Positions 1 to 6,127 of a DNA stretch of 6,227 bases are shown in pieces (the first letter of the stretch is position 1; the number at the start of each line of letters is the position of its first letter). Origin of the DNA: Sva-07 sp041686315 (GTDB lineage: Bacteria > Actinomycetota > Acidimicrobiia > Acidimicrobiales > Ilumatobacteraceae). The notes below the pieces were generated by a model. It saw only the letters and a list, made by a program, of their open reading frames with translations. It searched no databases and was not told where the DNA came from. Both the position numbers and the translations under genes were made by a program. The DNA is taken from assembly GCA_041686315.1 (NCBI GenBank), contig JAWLEC010000167.1, positions 1 through 6,227 on the forward strand, read 5' to 3'.

Positions 1-2
1 TG

Positions 3-692
3 CGGTCGGCACGGACGGCGATGGACGTCCGCGACCTGCTGCAGGCGCAGATGGTCACCGAGGTGGGCGTCGCCCAGGAGATGGGGTACCACCCCGACTA
101 GCGTCGCCGCATCGCCATCCACGAGGCCGGCCACGCCCTGACGGCCGTGCTCACCCGGCGCGACGTGAAGATGGCATCGATCCTGCGCCGGTCGTCGGCG
201 CTGGGCCTGGTTGCCCACGGCGACGTCGAGGAGCGCTTCCTGAAGACCCCCAGCGACGCCCGCGACCTGATCGCCGTGGCGCTCGCCGGGCGGGCCGCCG
301 AGCTGCAGGAGTACGGCGAGGCGAGCAGCGGGATCTCGTCGGATCTGGCGGCGGCGACGAACATCGCCTGCCAGCTGGTGGGGCAGCTCGGCAACGGTCC
401 GGGTCTGCTGAGTCTGGAGGCGGCCTCGATGCCGACGGCGGCGAATCTGGTGGCCAAGGTGCTGTCCGACGAGCCCAGCCGCCAGGCAGCCGAGGCGATG
501 ATGGCCAACGGTTCCGAGCGGGCCGAGACGATGGTGTCGACGTACCGGGACGCCCTGCTGCGCATCGCCGACGGGCTGTGCGAGAGCGACGAGCTGGCGG
601 GCGAGCAGATCTGCGCCATCGTGGCCGAGTACGCCGACATCACCGAGCGCCGCGGCCCCGTGCGCATCAAGCCCACCCCGACCCCCGCCTGA
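3..692 (+). pseudogene. FtsH-like ATP-dependent zinc metalloprotease (peptidase M41), C-terminal part, interrupted by in-frame TAG
   Basis: This is the end of an FtsH-type membrane AAA+ protease; the ATPase part lies before the window. Seen: one frame runs from position 3 to the TGA at 690-692, broken once by TAG at 99-101. Before the stop the frame gives a linker ending in GVAQEMGYHPD. After it comes RRRIAIHEAGHA, with the zinc motif HEAGH at 120-134. Next are an LAGRAAE block (about 285-305), matching the FtsH GGRAAEE region, and SGISSDLAAAT, whose Asp (342-344) sits where FtsH has its third zinc ligand. Known for the family: the two His and this Asp bind zinc, and the motif Glu is catalytic. 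The first usual start after the stop is GTG 147, already past HEAGH, so a restarted product of 181 residues (147-692) would lack the active site. I therefore call it a pseudogene. Readthrough or a base-call error remain possible, because the rest of the frame is undamaged. Family assignment is firm; inactivation is inference. Confidence 0.75.
99..101 (+). other. In-frame amber (TAG) codon interrupting the M41 protease
   Basis: TAG lies in the frame that encodes the linker upstream (3-98) and the HEAGH peptidase domain downstream (111 onward). Single-base changes from CAG, GAG, AAG, TGG, TAC or TCG would create it. No other stop or frameshift is seen between 3 and 692, so this is a single lesion, a sequencing error or, less likely, a recoded codon. 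Confidence 0.8.
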
Positions 693-713
693 CCCCGGCT
701 TCTACCCCATCGC

Positions 714-760
714 AACGCGTGAACAGTGTGCGGCGACTGACCGCAAACTGTTCACGCGTT
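714..760. terminator. Strong hairpin between convergent genes, candidate bidirectional terminator
   Basis: The arms AACGCGTGAACAGT (714-727) and ACTGTTCACGCGTT (747-760) are perfect 14-bp inverted complements. After one G/A mismatch (728/746), five more pairs form (729-733 with 741-745), leaving a 7-nt loop (734-740). The hairpin lies 21 nt after the stop of the protease remnant and 28 nt after the stop of the minus-strand aldo/keto reductase, so it could end transcripts from both sides. Neither strand has a T-run after the stem, so it is not a classical intrinsic terminator; such hairpins do occur in high-GC actinobacteria. It could instead be a dispersed palindromic repeat. Confidence 0.55.
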
Positions 761-784
761 CGGCGCTCTGCGTTCGGCGCTCTG
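757..784. repeat. 14-bp tandem duplication
   Basis: The unit CGTTCGGCGCTCTG occurs at 757-770 and again without change at 771-784, followed by the first three bases of a third copy (785-787). The first copy overlaps the right arm of the hairpin by four bases. The array ends one base before the stop codon of the aldo/keto reductase (791-789, minus strand). It looks like a simple local duplication by replication slippage. Confidence 0.8.
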
Positions 785-788
785 CGTG

Positions 789-1700
789 TCAGATGCGTTC
801 GAGTTCGGCGTGGTCGAAGAGCGGGGTGATGCCCTCGGCCTCGACGTCGGCACGCAGCTCGGCGTCGGTCGGGCGCTGCAGGTCGCCGGTGGCGGCATCG
901 ACGATCGCCGGCAGCAGTCGAGCATCGCTCGTGGTGTTGAGGAACATCACCGGGTCCGACAGCACGAACCGCACGGCACGCGCGATCGCATCCGGATCGG
1001 TCAACGGGTCGTACCAGCTGAAGCGGGCGGCGGCTTCGTCGGCCCACCGGCCGCGGGCGATCGACTTGATGGTCTGCACGGCTACGTCGCGGGCCCGGCA
1101 CACCTCGAGGAGCTGCTCGACGTCACGGCGGTAGTCGGGCAGTTCGAGCAGCACGAAGTTCACTGGGAGCAGCACCGACGCGAAGTCGAACCGCTCGAGG
1201 CTGCGGAGGTGCATGTCGGCGATGCGCAGGCCGTGTCCGGTCACGCCGATGTGGCCGACGAGCCCTTCGTCACGAGCCTGGGCGAGCGCGGCGACGGCGC
1301 CGTCGGGCTCGAAGACGCGTTCCCACTCGTCGGGCTCGACCAGGTTGTGCAGCTGGATCAGGTCGACCCGGTCGACGTCCATCCGTTCGAGCGACCGTTC
1401 GAGTTCGGCCCGCGCCGCCGAGCCGGCGCGTTCGCCGGTCTTGGTGGCGAGGAACACCTCGTGACGGTGCGACGCCAGCCACGGCTGCAGCCGGTCCTCT
1501 GATGCGCCGTACGACGCGGCCGTGTCGATGTGGTTGATGCCCCATTCGTGGATCTGCGCCAGTGTGGTGTCGGCGCGTTCCTGGCTCATGCCGCCCAGCG
1601 CGGCGGCACCGAAGATCACGCGGGTCGATCGGTGGCCCGTGGCACCGAACGGTGCCGTGGGGAGATCCGTCGGGAGAGAGGATGGCGCACCGGAAGACAT
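789..1700 (-). CDS. Aldo/keto reductase
   Basis: A predicted cytosolic NAD(P)H-dependent oxidoreductase of 303 residues that interconverts a carbonyl compound and an alcohol; the substrate is unknown. Seen: the full aldo/keto reductase tetrad in order, Asp59 and Tyr64 (in HIDTAASYG), Lys87 (in LATKTG) and His118 (in LIQLHN). The (beta/alpha)8-barrel pattern continues with GHIGVTGHG (149-157), PVNF (179-182) and a cofactor-region motif KSIARGRW (212-219). The C-terminal part (about 230-275) resembles a bacterial subgroup with a YDPLTDPDAI-type helix. The ATG at 1700 is chosen because the fold begins soon after it; the frame stays open to 1856, but the extra N-terminal stretch is Arg-rich, unlike the family, and crosses the operator. 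No clear Shine-Dalgarno precedes the start. It is divergent from the GH65 gene and shares its control region, so a role on a sugar or sugar-derived carbonyl is a reasonable inference. Family assignment is firm; substrate is open. Confidence 0.9.
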   Translation of the reverse strand: MSSGAPSSLPTDLPTAPFGATGHRSTRVIFGAAALGGMSQERADTTLAQIHEWGINHIDTAASYGASEDRLQPWLASHRHEVFLATKTGERAGSAARAELERSLERMDVDRVDLIQLHNLVEPDEWERVFEPDGAVAALAQARDEGLVGHIGVTGHGLRIADMHLRSLERFDFASVLLPVNFVLLELPDYRRDVEQLLEVCRARDVAVQTIKSIARGRWADEAAARFSWYDPLTDPDAIARAVRFVLSDPVMFLNTTSDARLLPAIVDAATGDLQRPTDAELRADVEAEGITPLFDHAELERI

Positions 1701-1731
1701 GGGCGAGACCGTACGCGCTCGCCACAGCAGG

Positions 1732-1754
1732 CGCCGACACGGGCGATGTCGGCG
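1732..1754. other. Small inverted repeat in the leader region of the aldo/keto reductase
   Basis: CGCCGACA (1732-1739) pairs fully with TGTCGGCG (1747-1754) around a 7-nt loop, 32 to 54 nt upstream of the reductase ATG. A direct repeat CGACACGGG (1735-1743 and 1753-1761) overlaps it. It could be an mRNA leader hairpin or a second protein-binding site, but 8-bp stems are common in DNA this GC-rich. Confidence 0.3.
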
Positions 1755-1810
1755 ACACGGGATGCCGGCGACCGGCGACCTCGTGGCGGACGGAAGGGCG
1801 TCGAGCCGGA

Positions 1811-1824
1811 TGTAAGCGCTTACA
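1811..1824. promoter_or_regulatory. LacI/GalR-family operator (perfect 14-bp palindrome)
   Basis: TGTAAGCGCTTACA is a perfect palindrome with a central CG. It fits the general LacI/GalR-family operator form and the catabolite-responsive-element consensus TGWAANCGNTNWCA. Its centre is about 32 bp before the GH65 ATG and 117 bp from the reductase ATG. It is noticeably AT-richer than its surroundings. A bound repressor would most directly block the GH65 promoter and could affect the reductase too. No LacI-family gene is in the window, so the regulator is encoded elsewhere. Confidence 0.75.
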
Positions 1825-1849
1825 GCGCGGACGCGCGACACTGCTGCCC

Positions 1850-4258
1850 ATGTCATCGGGGGCGGCGCCGCTCAGCCAACACAGCCACACCGTGTCCGGG
1901 TGGGACGTGGTCGACATCGCACCCACGCCCGAGCGCACGGTGGAGGTGGGGTCGTGCTTTCTGGTCGGCAACGGCGCCCTCGGCTACCGGGGCACCCGTC
2001 CCGACCAGCGCGCCGCCGACTTCGTGGGCTGCGTGGTGGCCGACACCTACGACATGGCCGACGGGGTGTGGCGCGAGCTGTGCACGGCGCCGAACGGGCT
2101 GTTCGTGGCGATCGAACTCGACGGGCAGCCGCTCACCATCGACCCGTCACGCCCGGCCGAGATCGAACTCACCCTGGCCACCGGTGAGGTGACGTCACGC
2201 TGGTTCGCCCGCACACCGGACGGCGCCACGGCGCTCGTGTCGATGCGCCGCTTCGCCGGTCTGCACGACCTCCACCTCGTGGCACAACAGCTCACGGTGG
2301 TTCCCGACGCCGACGCCGCCGTCACGGTCACCGCCGGCATCGACGACGACGTGTGGAGCCTCAACGGCGCTCACTTCGCCTCCGTCACCACCGAGATCGC
2401 CGACGACCTCGTCACCAGCCGCTGCATCACGGTCGAGCGCGGCACCGAGCTGGCCGTGGCGACCCGTTCCGTCGTCGACGGGCTCGACGGCCCCGACCCA
2501 CGCGATGCGCTCGAGCCGATGATCCCCACCGGTGCGGCAGGTGTCACGGCGCGCCGGTGGCGCGGCCGTGCGGCGGCGGGTGCGGCGGTCACGGTGGAGA
2601 CGGCGATGGGCGTGGCCACCTCCAACGACGACGACGTCGATCCGAGCGACGGGGCAGGAGCGCCGGCCGCGGCGATCGGCTCCGTCCGGCGCATGGCCGC
2701 CGACGGCTACCGCGCCACGCTCGGCCGGTCGGCGGCCGCCTGGGCGTCGTTCTGGGACACCGCCGACGTGCGCGTGGAGGGCGACCCGGCGGCGCAGGCC
2801 GCCCTGCGCTTCTCGATCTACCACAACCGCATCGCCACCCCCGCCCACGTCGACCGGCTGCCGATCGGTGCCCGAGGCCTGTCGTGCCAGGCCTACCAGG
2901 GTGCCGCCTTCTGGGACCAGGAGATGTTCAACCTCCCGGCCTTTCTCCACACTCATCCCGACATCGCGCGGCGCCTGCTGGTGTACCGGTGGCGGACGCT
3001 CGACGGCGCCCGCCGCAAGGCCGCCCGGCTCGGCTACCGGGGCGCCTACTACGCGTGGATCAGCGGTGACACCGGCGACGAGCTGTGCCCCGACTTCTTC
3101 TTCGTGGACGTGCTCACCGGTCGTCCGATCCGCAACCACTTCAACGTGTGGCAGATGCACATCAGCCCCGACATCGCCCACGCCGTCTGGCGGTACTGGG
3201 AGGCGACGGGCGACGTCGACTTCCTGGCAGACCACGGTGCGGAGATCGTGTTCGAGGTGGCGAGGTTCCTGCACTCGTTCGCCCGCTACGACGAGGTGAA
3301 CGACCGCTACGAACTGATCCGGTTGCTGGGCCCCGACGAGTGGCACGAGAACGTCGACAACAACACCTACACGTCACGTCTCAGCCGGCTGGCGCTGCGT
3401 CATGCGTCGGGGATCCGGGCACTGCTCGAACGTGAGCGCCCCGACGCGCTGGCGGCTCTCGACGCCCGGCTCGGGCTCGTCTCCGACGAGATCGACGGCT
3501 GGCACCGCCTGCAGGACAAGCTGTTCGAGCACCGACCCGATCCCGACACGCTGCTGATCGAGCCGTTCGACGGCTTCTTCGAGCTGGAGGACTGCCGCCC
3601 CGCCGACCTGCGCCTGCGATTGCTCGACCCGGGCGAGTACTGGGGCTGGCCCAACGGTGTGGCCGTGCACACCCAGGTGTCGAAGCAGCCCGACGTCGTC
3701 CAGCTGTTCGCCATCGACCCGTCGGTGCCGCTCGACGTGCAGCGGGCCAACTACCGGTACTACGAGCCGCGGTGCTCGCACGGGTCGTCGCTGAGCCATT
3801 CGGTTCACGCCACCGTCGCCGCCCGACTCGGCGACGACCCCGAACTGCTCGACCAGGCCTACGAGTACTTCATGGACACGGCGGCGCTCGACCTGCGCAC
3901 GAACGTCCACTCGGTGGTCGGCGGCACGTTCATCGGCGGCATGCACACCGCCGCCAATGCGGGTGCGTACCAGACGGCCGTGTTCGGTTTCGGTGGGCTC
4001 ACGGTGGCCGGCGGCGTGGTCACGATCGCGCCGAGGCTCCCGCGAGGATGGACGGCGCTGGAGTTCGCAGTGGTGGCCTTCGCGCAGCGGATCGACGTGA
4101 GGGTCGCGGCGGCGACGGACGACGCCGACGGTCCCGGCGCCGGTGAGCCGTCGATCGAGGTCGTGGCGGCAGCTGCCAACACTGCGCCGGTCGTCGTGCG
4201 CCTCGGTGCGGCGGAGGTGACGTCCACGGTCGATCCCGGCGCGCGGGTGGCGGTCTGA
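1850..4258 (+). CDS. Glycoside hydrolase family 65 protein (alpha-glucosyl disaccharide phosphorylase or hydrolase)
   Basis: An 802-residue cytosolic enzyme that should cleave an alpha-glucosidic disaccharide such as maltose, trehalose or kojibiose, by phosphorolysis or hydrolysis with anomeric inversion. Seen: an N-terminal beta-sandwich (about 15-270) with LVGNGALGYRG (38-48), a helical linker (about 280-320), the (alpha/alpha)6 barrel (about 320-700) and a C-terminal beta domain (about 715-802). Family motifs are AFWDQEMF (353-360 region), GPDEWHENVDNN (494-505) with Glu497 as the catalytic acid, YYEPRCSHGSSLS (637-649), and GGMHTAANAGAYQTAVFGFGG (696-716 region). Length is normal. The His-Gly-Ser-Ser stretch (644-647) sits where phosphorylases bind phosphate, but similar SHGS sequences also occur in actinobacterial GH65 trehalases, so I do not choose a reaction. 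The ATG at 1850 is chosen because the domain starts just after it; the frame stays open upstream to 1562, but that would overlap the reductase. No Shine-Dalgarno is seen. Probably first gene of an operon with the following oxygenase, under the LacI-type operator. Confidence 0.92.
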   Translation: MSSGAAPLSQHSHTVSGWDVVDIAPTPERTVEVGSCFLVGNGALGYRGTRPDQRAADFVGCVVADTYDMADGVWRELCTAPNGLFVAIELDGQPLTIDPSRPAEIELTLATGEVTSRWFARTPDGATALVSMRRFAGLHDLHLVAQQLTVVPDADAAVTVTAGIDDDVWSLNGAHFASVTTEIADDLVTSRCITVERGTELAVATRSVVDGLDGPDPRDALEPMIPTGAAGVTARRWRGRAAAGAAVTVETAMGVATSNDDDVDPSDGAGAPAAAIGSVRRMAADGYRATLGRSAAAWASFWDTADVRVEGDPAAQAALRFSIYHNRIATPAHVDRLPIGARGLSCQAYQGAAFWDQEMFNLPAFLHTHPDIARRLLVYRWRTLDGARRKAARLGYRGAYYAWISGDTGDELCPDFFFVDVLTGRPIRNHFNVWQMHISPDIAHAVWRYWEATGDVDFLADHGAEIVFEVARFLHSFARYDEVNDRYELIRLLGPDEWHENVDNNTYTSRLSRLALRHASGIRALLERERPDALAALDARLGLVSDEIDGWHRLQDKLFEHRPDPDTLLIEPFDGFFELEDCRPADLRLRLLDPGEYWGWPNGVAVHTQVSKQPDVVQLFAIDPSVPLDVQRANYRYYEPRCSHGSSLSHSVHATVAARLGDDPELLDQAYEYFMDTAALDLRTNVHSVVGGTFIGGMHTAANAGAYQTAVFGFGGLTVAGGVVTIAPRLPRGWTALEFAVVAFAQRIDVRVAAATDDADGPGAGEPSIEVVAAAANTAPVVVRLGAAEVTSTVDPGARVAV

Positions 4259-4283
4259 TCGGCACGTCTGGCAGGCTGGATCC

Positions 4284-5105
4284 ATGACTGCCCGGGTCGC
4301 CACCACCGTCGACGACGACACCATTGCACGCTTCGGGCGTGACGGAGCGGTGGTGCTGCGCGACGTGATCGACGACGGATGGCTCGAGCTGCTCGCCGAG
4401 GGCGTGGAGTACAACCGCACGCATCCGAGCGAGTGGTCGCACTGGTACACCGACCCCGACGAGGCGGTGGGATTCTGGACCGACTACGTCACGTGGCCCC
4501 GTGTCGACGCGTACCGGCGGGTGGCGTTCGAGAGCGGCCTCGCCGAGGTGGCGGGTCGCCTCATGCAATCGTCCGCCGTCCGCTTCTTCCACGACCACGT
4601 GCTGGTGAAGGAGCCGGGGGCGAGCGAGGCCACGCCACTGCACCACGACGATCCGTACTACTGCGTCGACGGGATGCAGAACCTGAGCATGTGGATCGCA
4701 CTCGATCCGGTACCTCTGTCCTCCGGTCTGCAGTTCGTCGCCGGCTCGCACCTGTGGGGCCGCCGGTTCGTGCCGCGCCGCTTCCTCGACCACGTGCCGT
4801 ACGGCGACGGCGACGACCGGTTCGAGCTGCTCCCGCCGGGCGACGAGCTGGTCGAGGGGCACGACCTGATCGGCTGGGACGTGGAGCCGGGCGACGTGGT
4901 CTGCTTCCACTACCGCACCCTGCACGGCGCGCCCGGCAACGAGCTGCCCACGCGCCGGCGGGCGGTGAGCCTGCGCTGGCTCGGCGACGACGCCGTGTTC
5001 GCCACCCGCCCGTGGACGACGTCGCCGCCGTACGAGCCGAACGGTCTCGTCCCGGGCAAGCCGCTCGACGGCGATCCCCGTTTCCCTCTCGTCGCCTCCA
5101 GTTGA
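4284..5105 (+). CDS. Phytanoyl-CoA dioxygenase (PhyH) family Fe(II)/2-oxoglutarate oxygenase
   Basis: A 273-residue predicted cytosolic oxygenase that would hydroxylate a small molecule using O2, 2-oxoglutarate and Fe(II). Seen: the facial triad in family order, His120 and Asp122 in TPLHHDDPYY and distal His214 in RTLHGAPGNE. Arg225 lies 11 residues after His214, the spacing of the 2-oxoglutarate-binding Arg in human PHYH. Further family features are NLSMWIALDPV (133-143), GLQFVAGSH (148-156), a W-x-x-EPGD turn (198-204) and a closing RWLGDD (231-236). Length is typical for bacterial members, which act on many substrates, so true phytanoyl-CoA activity should not be assumed. The ATG at 4284 is 25 nt after the GH65 stop, with a weak AGG-containing ribosome site, suggesting co-transcription. 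The stop lies inside the left arm of a hairpin. Family is firm; substrate unknown. Confidence 0.9.
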   Translation: MTARVATTVDDDTIARFGRDGAVVLRDVIDDGWLELLAEGVEYNRTHPSEWSHWYTDPDEAVGFWTDYVTWPRVDAYRRVAFESGLAEVAGRLMQSSAVRFFHDHVLVKEPGASEATPLHHDDPYYCVDGMQNLSMWIALDPVPLSSGLQFVAGSHLWGRRFVPRRFLDHVPYGDGDDRFELLPPGDELVEGHDLIGWDVEPGDVVCFHYRTLHGAPGNELPTRRRAVSLRWLGDDAVFATRPWTTSPPYEPNGLVPGKPLDGDPRFPLVASS

Positions 5106-5137
5106 GACAAGGGGGTTCAGACCCCTCCGTCTCAACT
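5100..5137 (+). terminator. Nested hairpin at the end of the GH65-PhyH unit
   Basis: AGTTGAGAC (5100-5108) and GTCTCAACT (5129-5137) form a perfect 9-bp outer stem. Inside, AGGGG (5110-5114) pairs with CCCCT (5122-5126), leaving a 7-nt loop, GTTCAGA. The left arm includes the TGA stop of the oxygenase (5103-5105), and the whole element ends 30 nt before the next start codon. No T-run follows. It probably ends or protects the upstream transcript; the GGGG-TTCAGA-CCCC core also looks like a dispersed intergenic palindrome (REP-like), which is inference. Confidence 0.55.
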
Positions 5138-5167
5138 TCGGTGGCACACAGTGGCCATGATGGGGCG
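5138..5167 (+). promoter_or_regulatory. Short leader before the flavoprotein gene
   Basis: Only 30 nt separate the hairpin from the start codon at 5168. They contain two out-of-frame ATG triplets (5157 and 5160) and a GGGG (5162-5165) two bases before the start, too close for an ideal ribosome site. If the hairpin terminates the upstream transcript, the promoter must lie here or in the end of the oxygenase gene; no clear -10 is seen. Confidence 0.3.
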
Positions 5168-6115
5168 ATGACCGGCCCTGCACCGCTGCCGTCCGTGTTC
5201 GACAACCGGGTGAGCCGTCACCTCGGCGTCGACGTCCCGATCGTCCAGGCCCCGATGGGCTGGATCGCCCGGTCGCAACTGGCGTCGGCCGTGTCGCAGG
5301 CCGGAGCGTGCGGGATCATCGAGACGTCGTCGGGCGAACTCGACGCGGTGAAGGACGAGATCCGCCGGATGCGCGACCTCACCGACCGGCCGTTCGGGGT
5401 CAACATCGCCCAGGCGTTCGTGCGCGACCCGGCGATCGCCGAGTTCGTCATCGACCAGGGCGTGAAGTTCGTGACCACCTCGGCCGGGTCACCGACGAAG
5501 TACACGGGCGTCCTCAAGGAGGCCGGGCTCACCGTGTACCACGTCGTGCCGACGTTGGCGGCGGCCCTCAAGGCGGTCGGCGCCGGCGGCGACGGGCTGG
5601 TGGTGGAAGGCGGTGAGGGCGGCGGCTTCAAGAGCCCGACGCCGGTGGCGACGATGGTGCTGCTGCCGCTCGTGCGGTCGAGGGTGGACGTCCCGATCAT
5701 CGCCGCGGGCGGCATCACCGACGGCTTCACGATGGCCGCCGCGTTCGCGCTCGGGGCCGAGGGCGTGCAGATGGGCACCCGGATGGTGTCGGCCGCCGAG
5801 TCGCCGGTGCATCCCAACTGGAAGCAGGCGATCGTCGACGCCGCCGAGACCGACACGCTGTTCCTCAACCAGCGCCACTCCCCTGCGCTGCGAGCGCTGC
5901 GCACCGACCGCACCACTGCCCTCGTCGATGCCGAGCACAACGTGTTCGGCGACTTCGGTGACCCGCAGGGCCTCTACTTCGGCGGCGACATGAATGCGGC
6001 GATCGCACTGTCGGGCCAGGTGGCCGGCCGCATCGAAAACGTGCGCACGGTCGCCGACATCATCGACGACACCACCCGCGAGTTCGCCGACGCCACCCAC
6101 CGCCTCACCGGCTGA
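5168..6115 (+). CDS. Nitronate monooxygenase / FabK-like FMN-dependent TIM-barrel protein
   Basis: A 315-residue flavoprotein of the nitronate monooxygenase (2-nitropropane dioxygenase)/FabK fold, expected to bind FMN in the cytosol. Seen: the N-terminal strand VPIVQAPMGWIA (23-34), AVSQAGACGIIE (41-52) where the family has an AGxxG turn, PFGVNI (75-80), the glycine-rich VVEGGEGGGF (145-154), and the two phosphate-binding elements IIAAGGITDG (177-186) and GAEGVQMGTR (196-205). Known for the family: nitronate monooxygenases and FabK carry a catalytic His at the end of an EAGGH motif. Here the matching run is EGGGF, with Phe154 in the His position, so classical nitronate oxidation is doubtful; it may be another NAD(P)H- or FMN-dependent oxidoreductase. 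The ATG at 5168 gives a normal family N-terminus; the frame is open far upstream, but only as a shadow of the oxygenase. A GGGG lies just before the start. It follows a hairpin, so it is probably its own transcription unit. Fold is firm; reaction is not. Confidence 0.88.
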   Translation: MTGPAPLPSVFDNRVSRHLGVDVPIVQAPMGWIARSQLASAVSQAGACGIIETSSGELDAVKDEIRRMRDLTDRPFGVNIAQAFVRDPAIAEFVIDQGVKFVTTSAGSPTKYTGVLKEAGLTVYHVVPTLAAALKAVGAGGDGLVVEGGEGGGFKSPTPVATMVLLPLVRSRVDVPIIAAGGITDGFTMAAAFALGAEGVQMGTRMVSAAESPVHPNWKQAIVDAAETDTLFLNQRHSPALRALRTDRTTALVDAEHNVFGDFGDPQGLYFGGDMNAAIALSGQVAGRIENVRTVADIIDDTTREFADATHRLTG

Positions 6116-6127
6116 TGTTGCGTCCGG

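Larger units (their letters stand above)
1701..1849. promoter_or_regulatory. Divergent intergenic control region
   Basis: This 149-bp stretch separates the start codons of the divergent aldo/keto reductase and GH65 genes, so both promoters should lie in it. I see no convincing -35/-10 pair for either gene. A weak TACGGT on the minus strand (1713-1708) could be a -10 giving a nearly leaderless reductase mRNA. The region carries a LacI-type operator near its GH65 end and a small hairpin nearer the reductase. Confidence 0.6.

Noticed and set aside
99..101. Amber codon recoded as pyrrolysine or selenocysteine
   Set aside because: Selenocysteine uses TGA, and pyrrolysine is not expected in this kind of organism; nothing in the window supports a recoding system. 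A mutation or sequence error is simpler.
693..788. CRISPR repeat or small RNA gene in the convergent spacer
   Set aside because: There is one palindrome and one two-copy 14-bp duplication without regular spacers; no promoter-like sequence supports an independent RNA gene.
1562..1849. Longer start for GH65 (up to 96 extra residues)
   Set aside because: It would overlap the start of the divergent reductase and has no similarity to the GH65 N-terminal domain, which starts just after the ATG at 1850.
1701..1856. Longer start for the aldo/keto reductase at 1856
   Set aside because: The added 52 residues are Arg-rich, unlike the family, and would place the operator inside the coding sequence; the ATG at 1700 gives the normal N-terminus.
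2195..3346. Long minus-strand open frame of 383 codons opposite the GH65 gene
   Set aside because: Its translation is low-complexity (rich in Val, Gly, Arg, His) with no family motif, and it lies fully opposite a convincing GH65 frame. Such shadows are expected at this GC content.
4379..5167. Flavoprotein frame open upstream through the oxygenase gene, as if a fusion
   Set aside because: The upstream translation is Arg/Ala-rich out-of-frame reading of the oxygenase; the ATG at 5168 gives the expected family N-terminus.
4020..5183. Long minus-strand open frame of 387 codons opposite the oxygenase
   Set aside because: It covers the end of GH65 and the whole oxygenase on the opposite strand, has no recognisable motif and an Arg/Pro-rich composition; the plus-strand gene has all catalytic residues.
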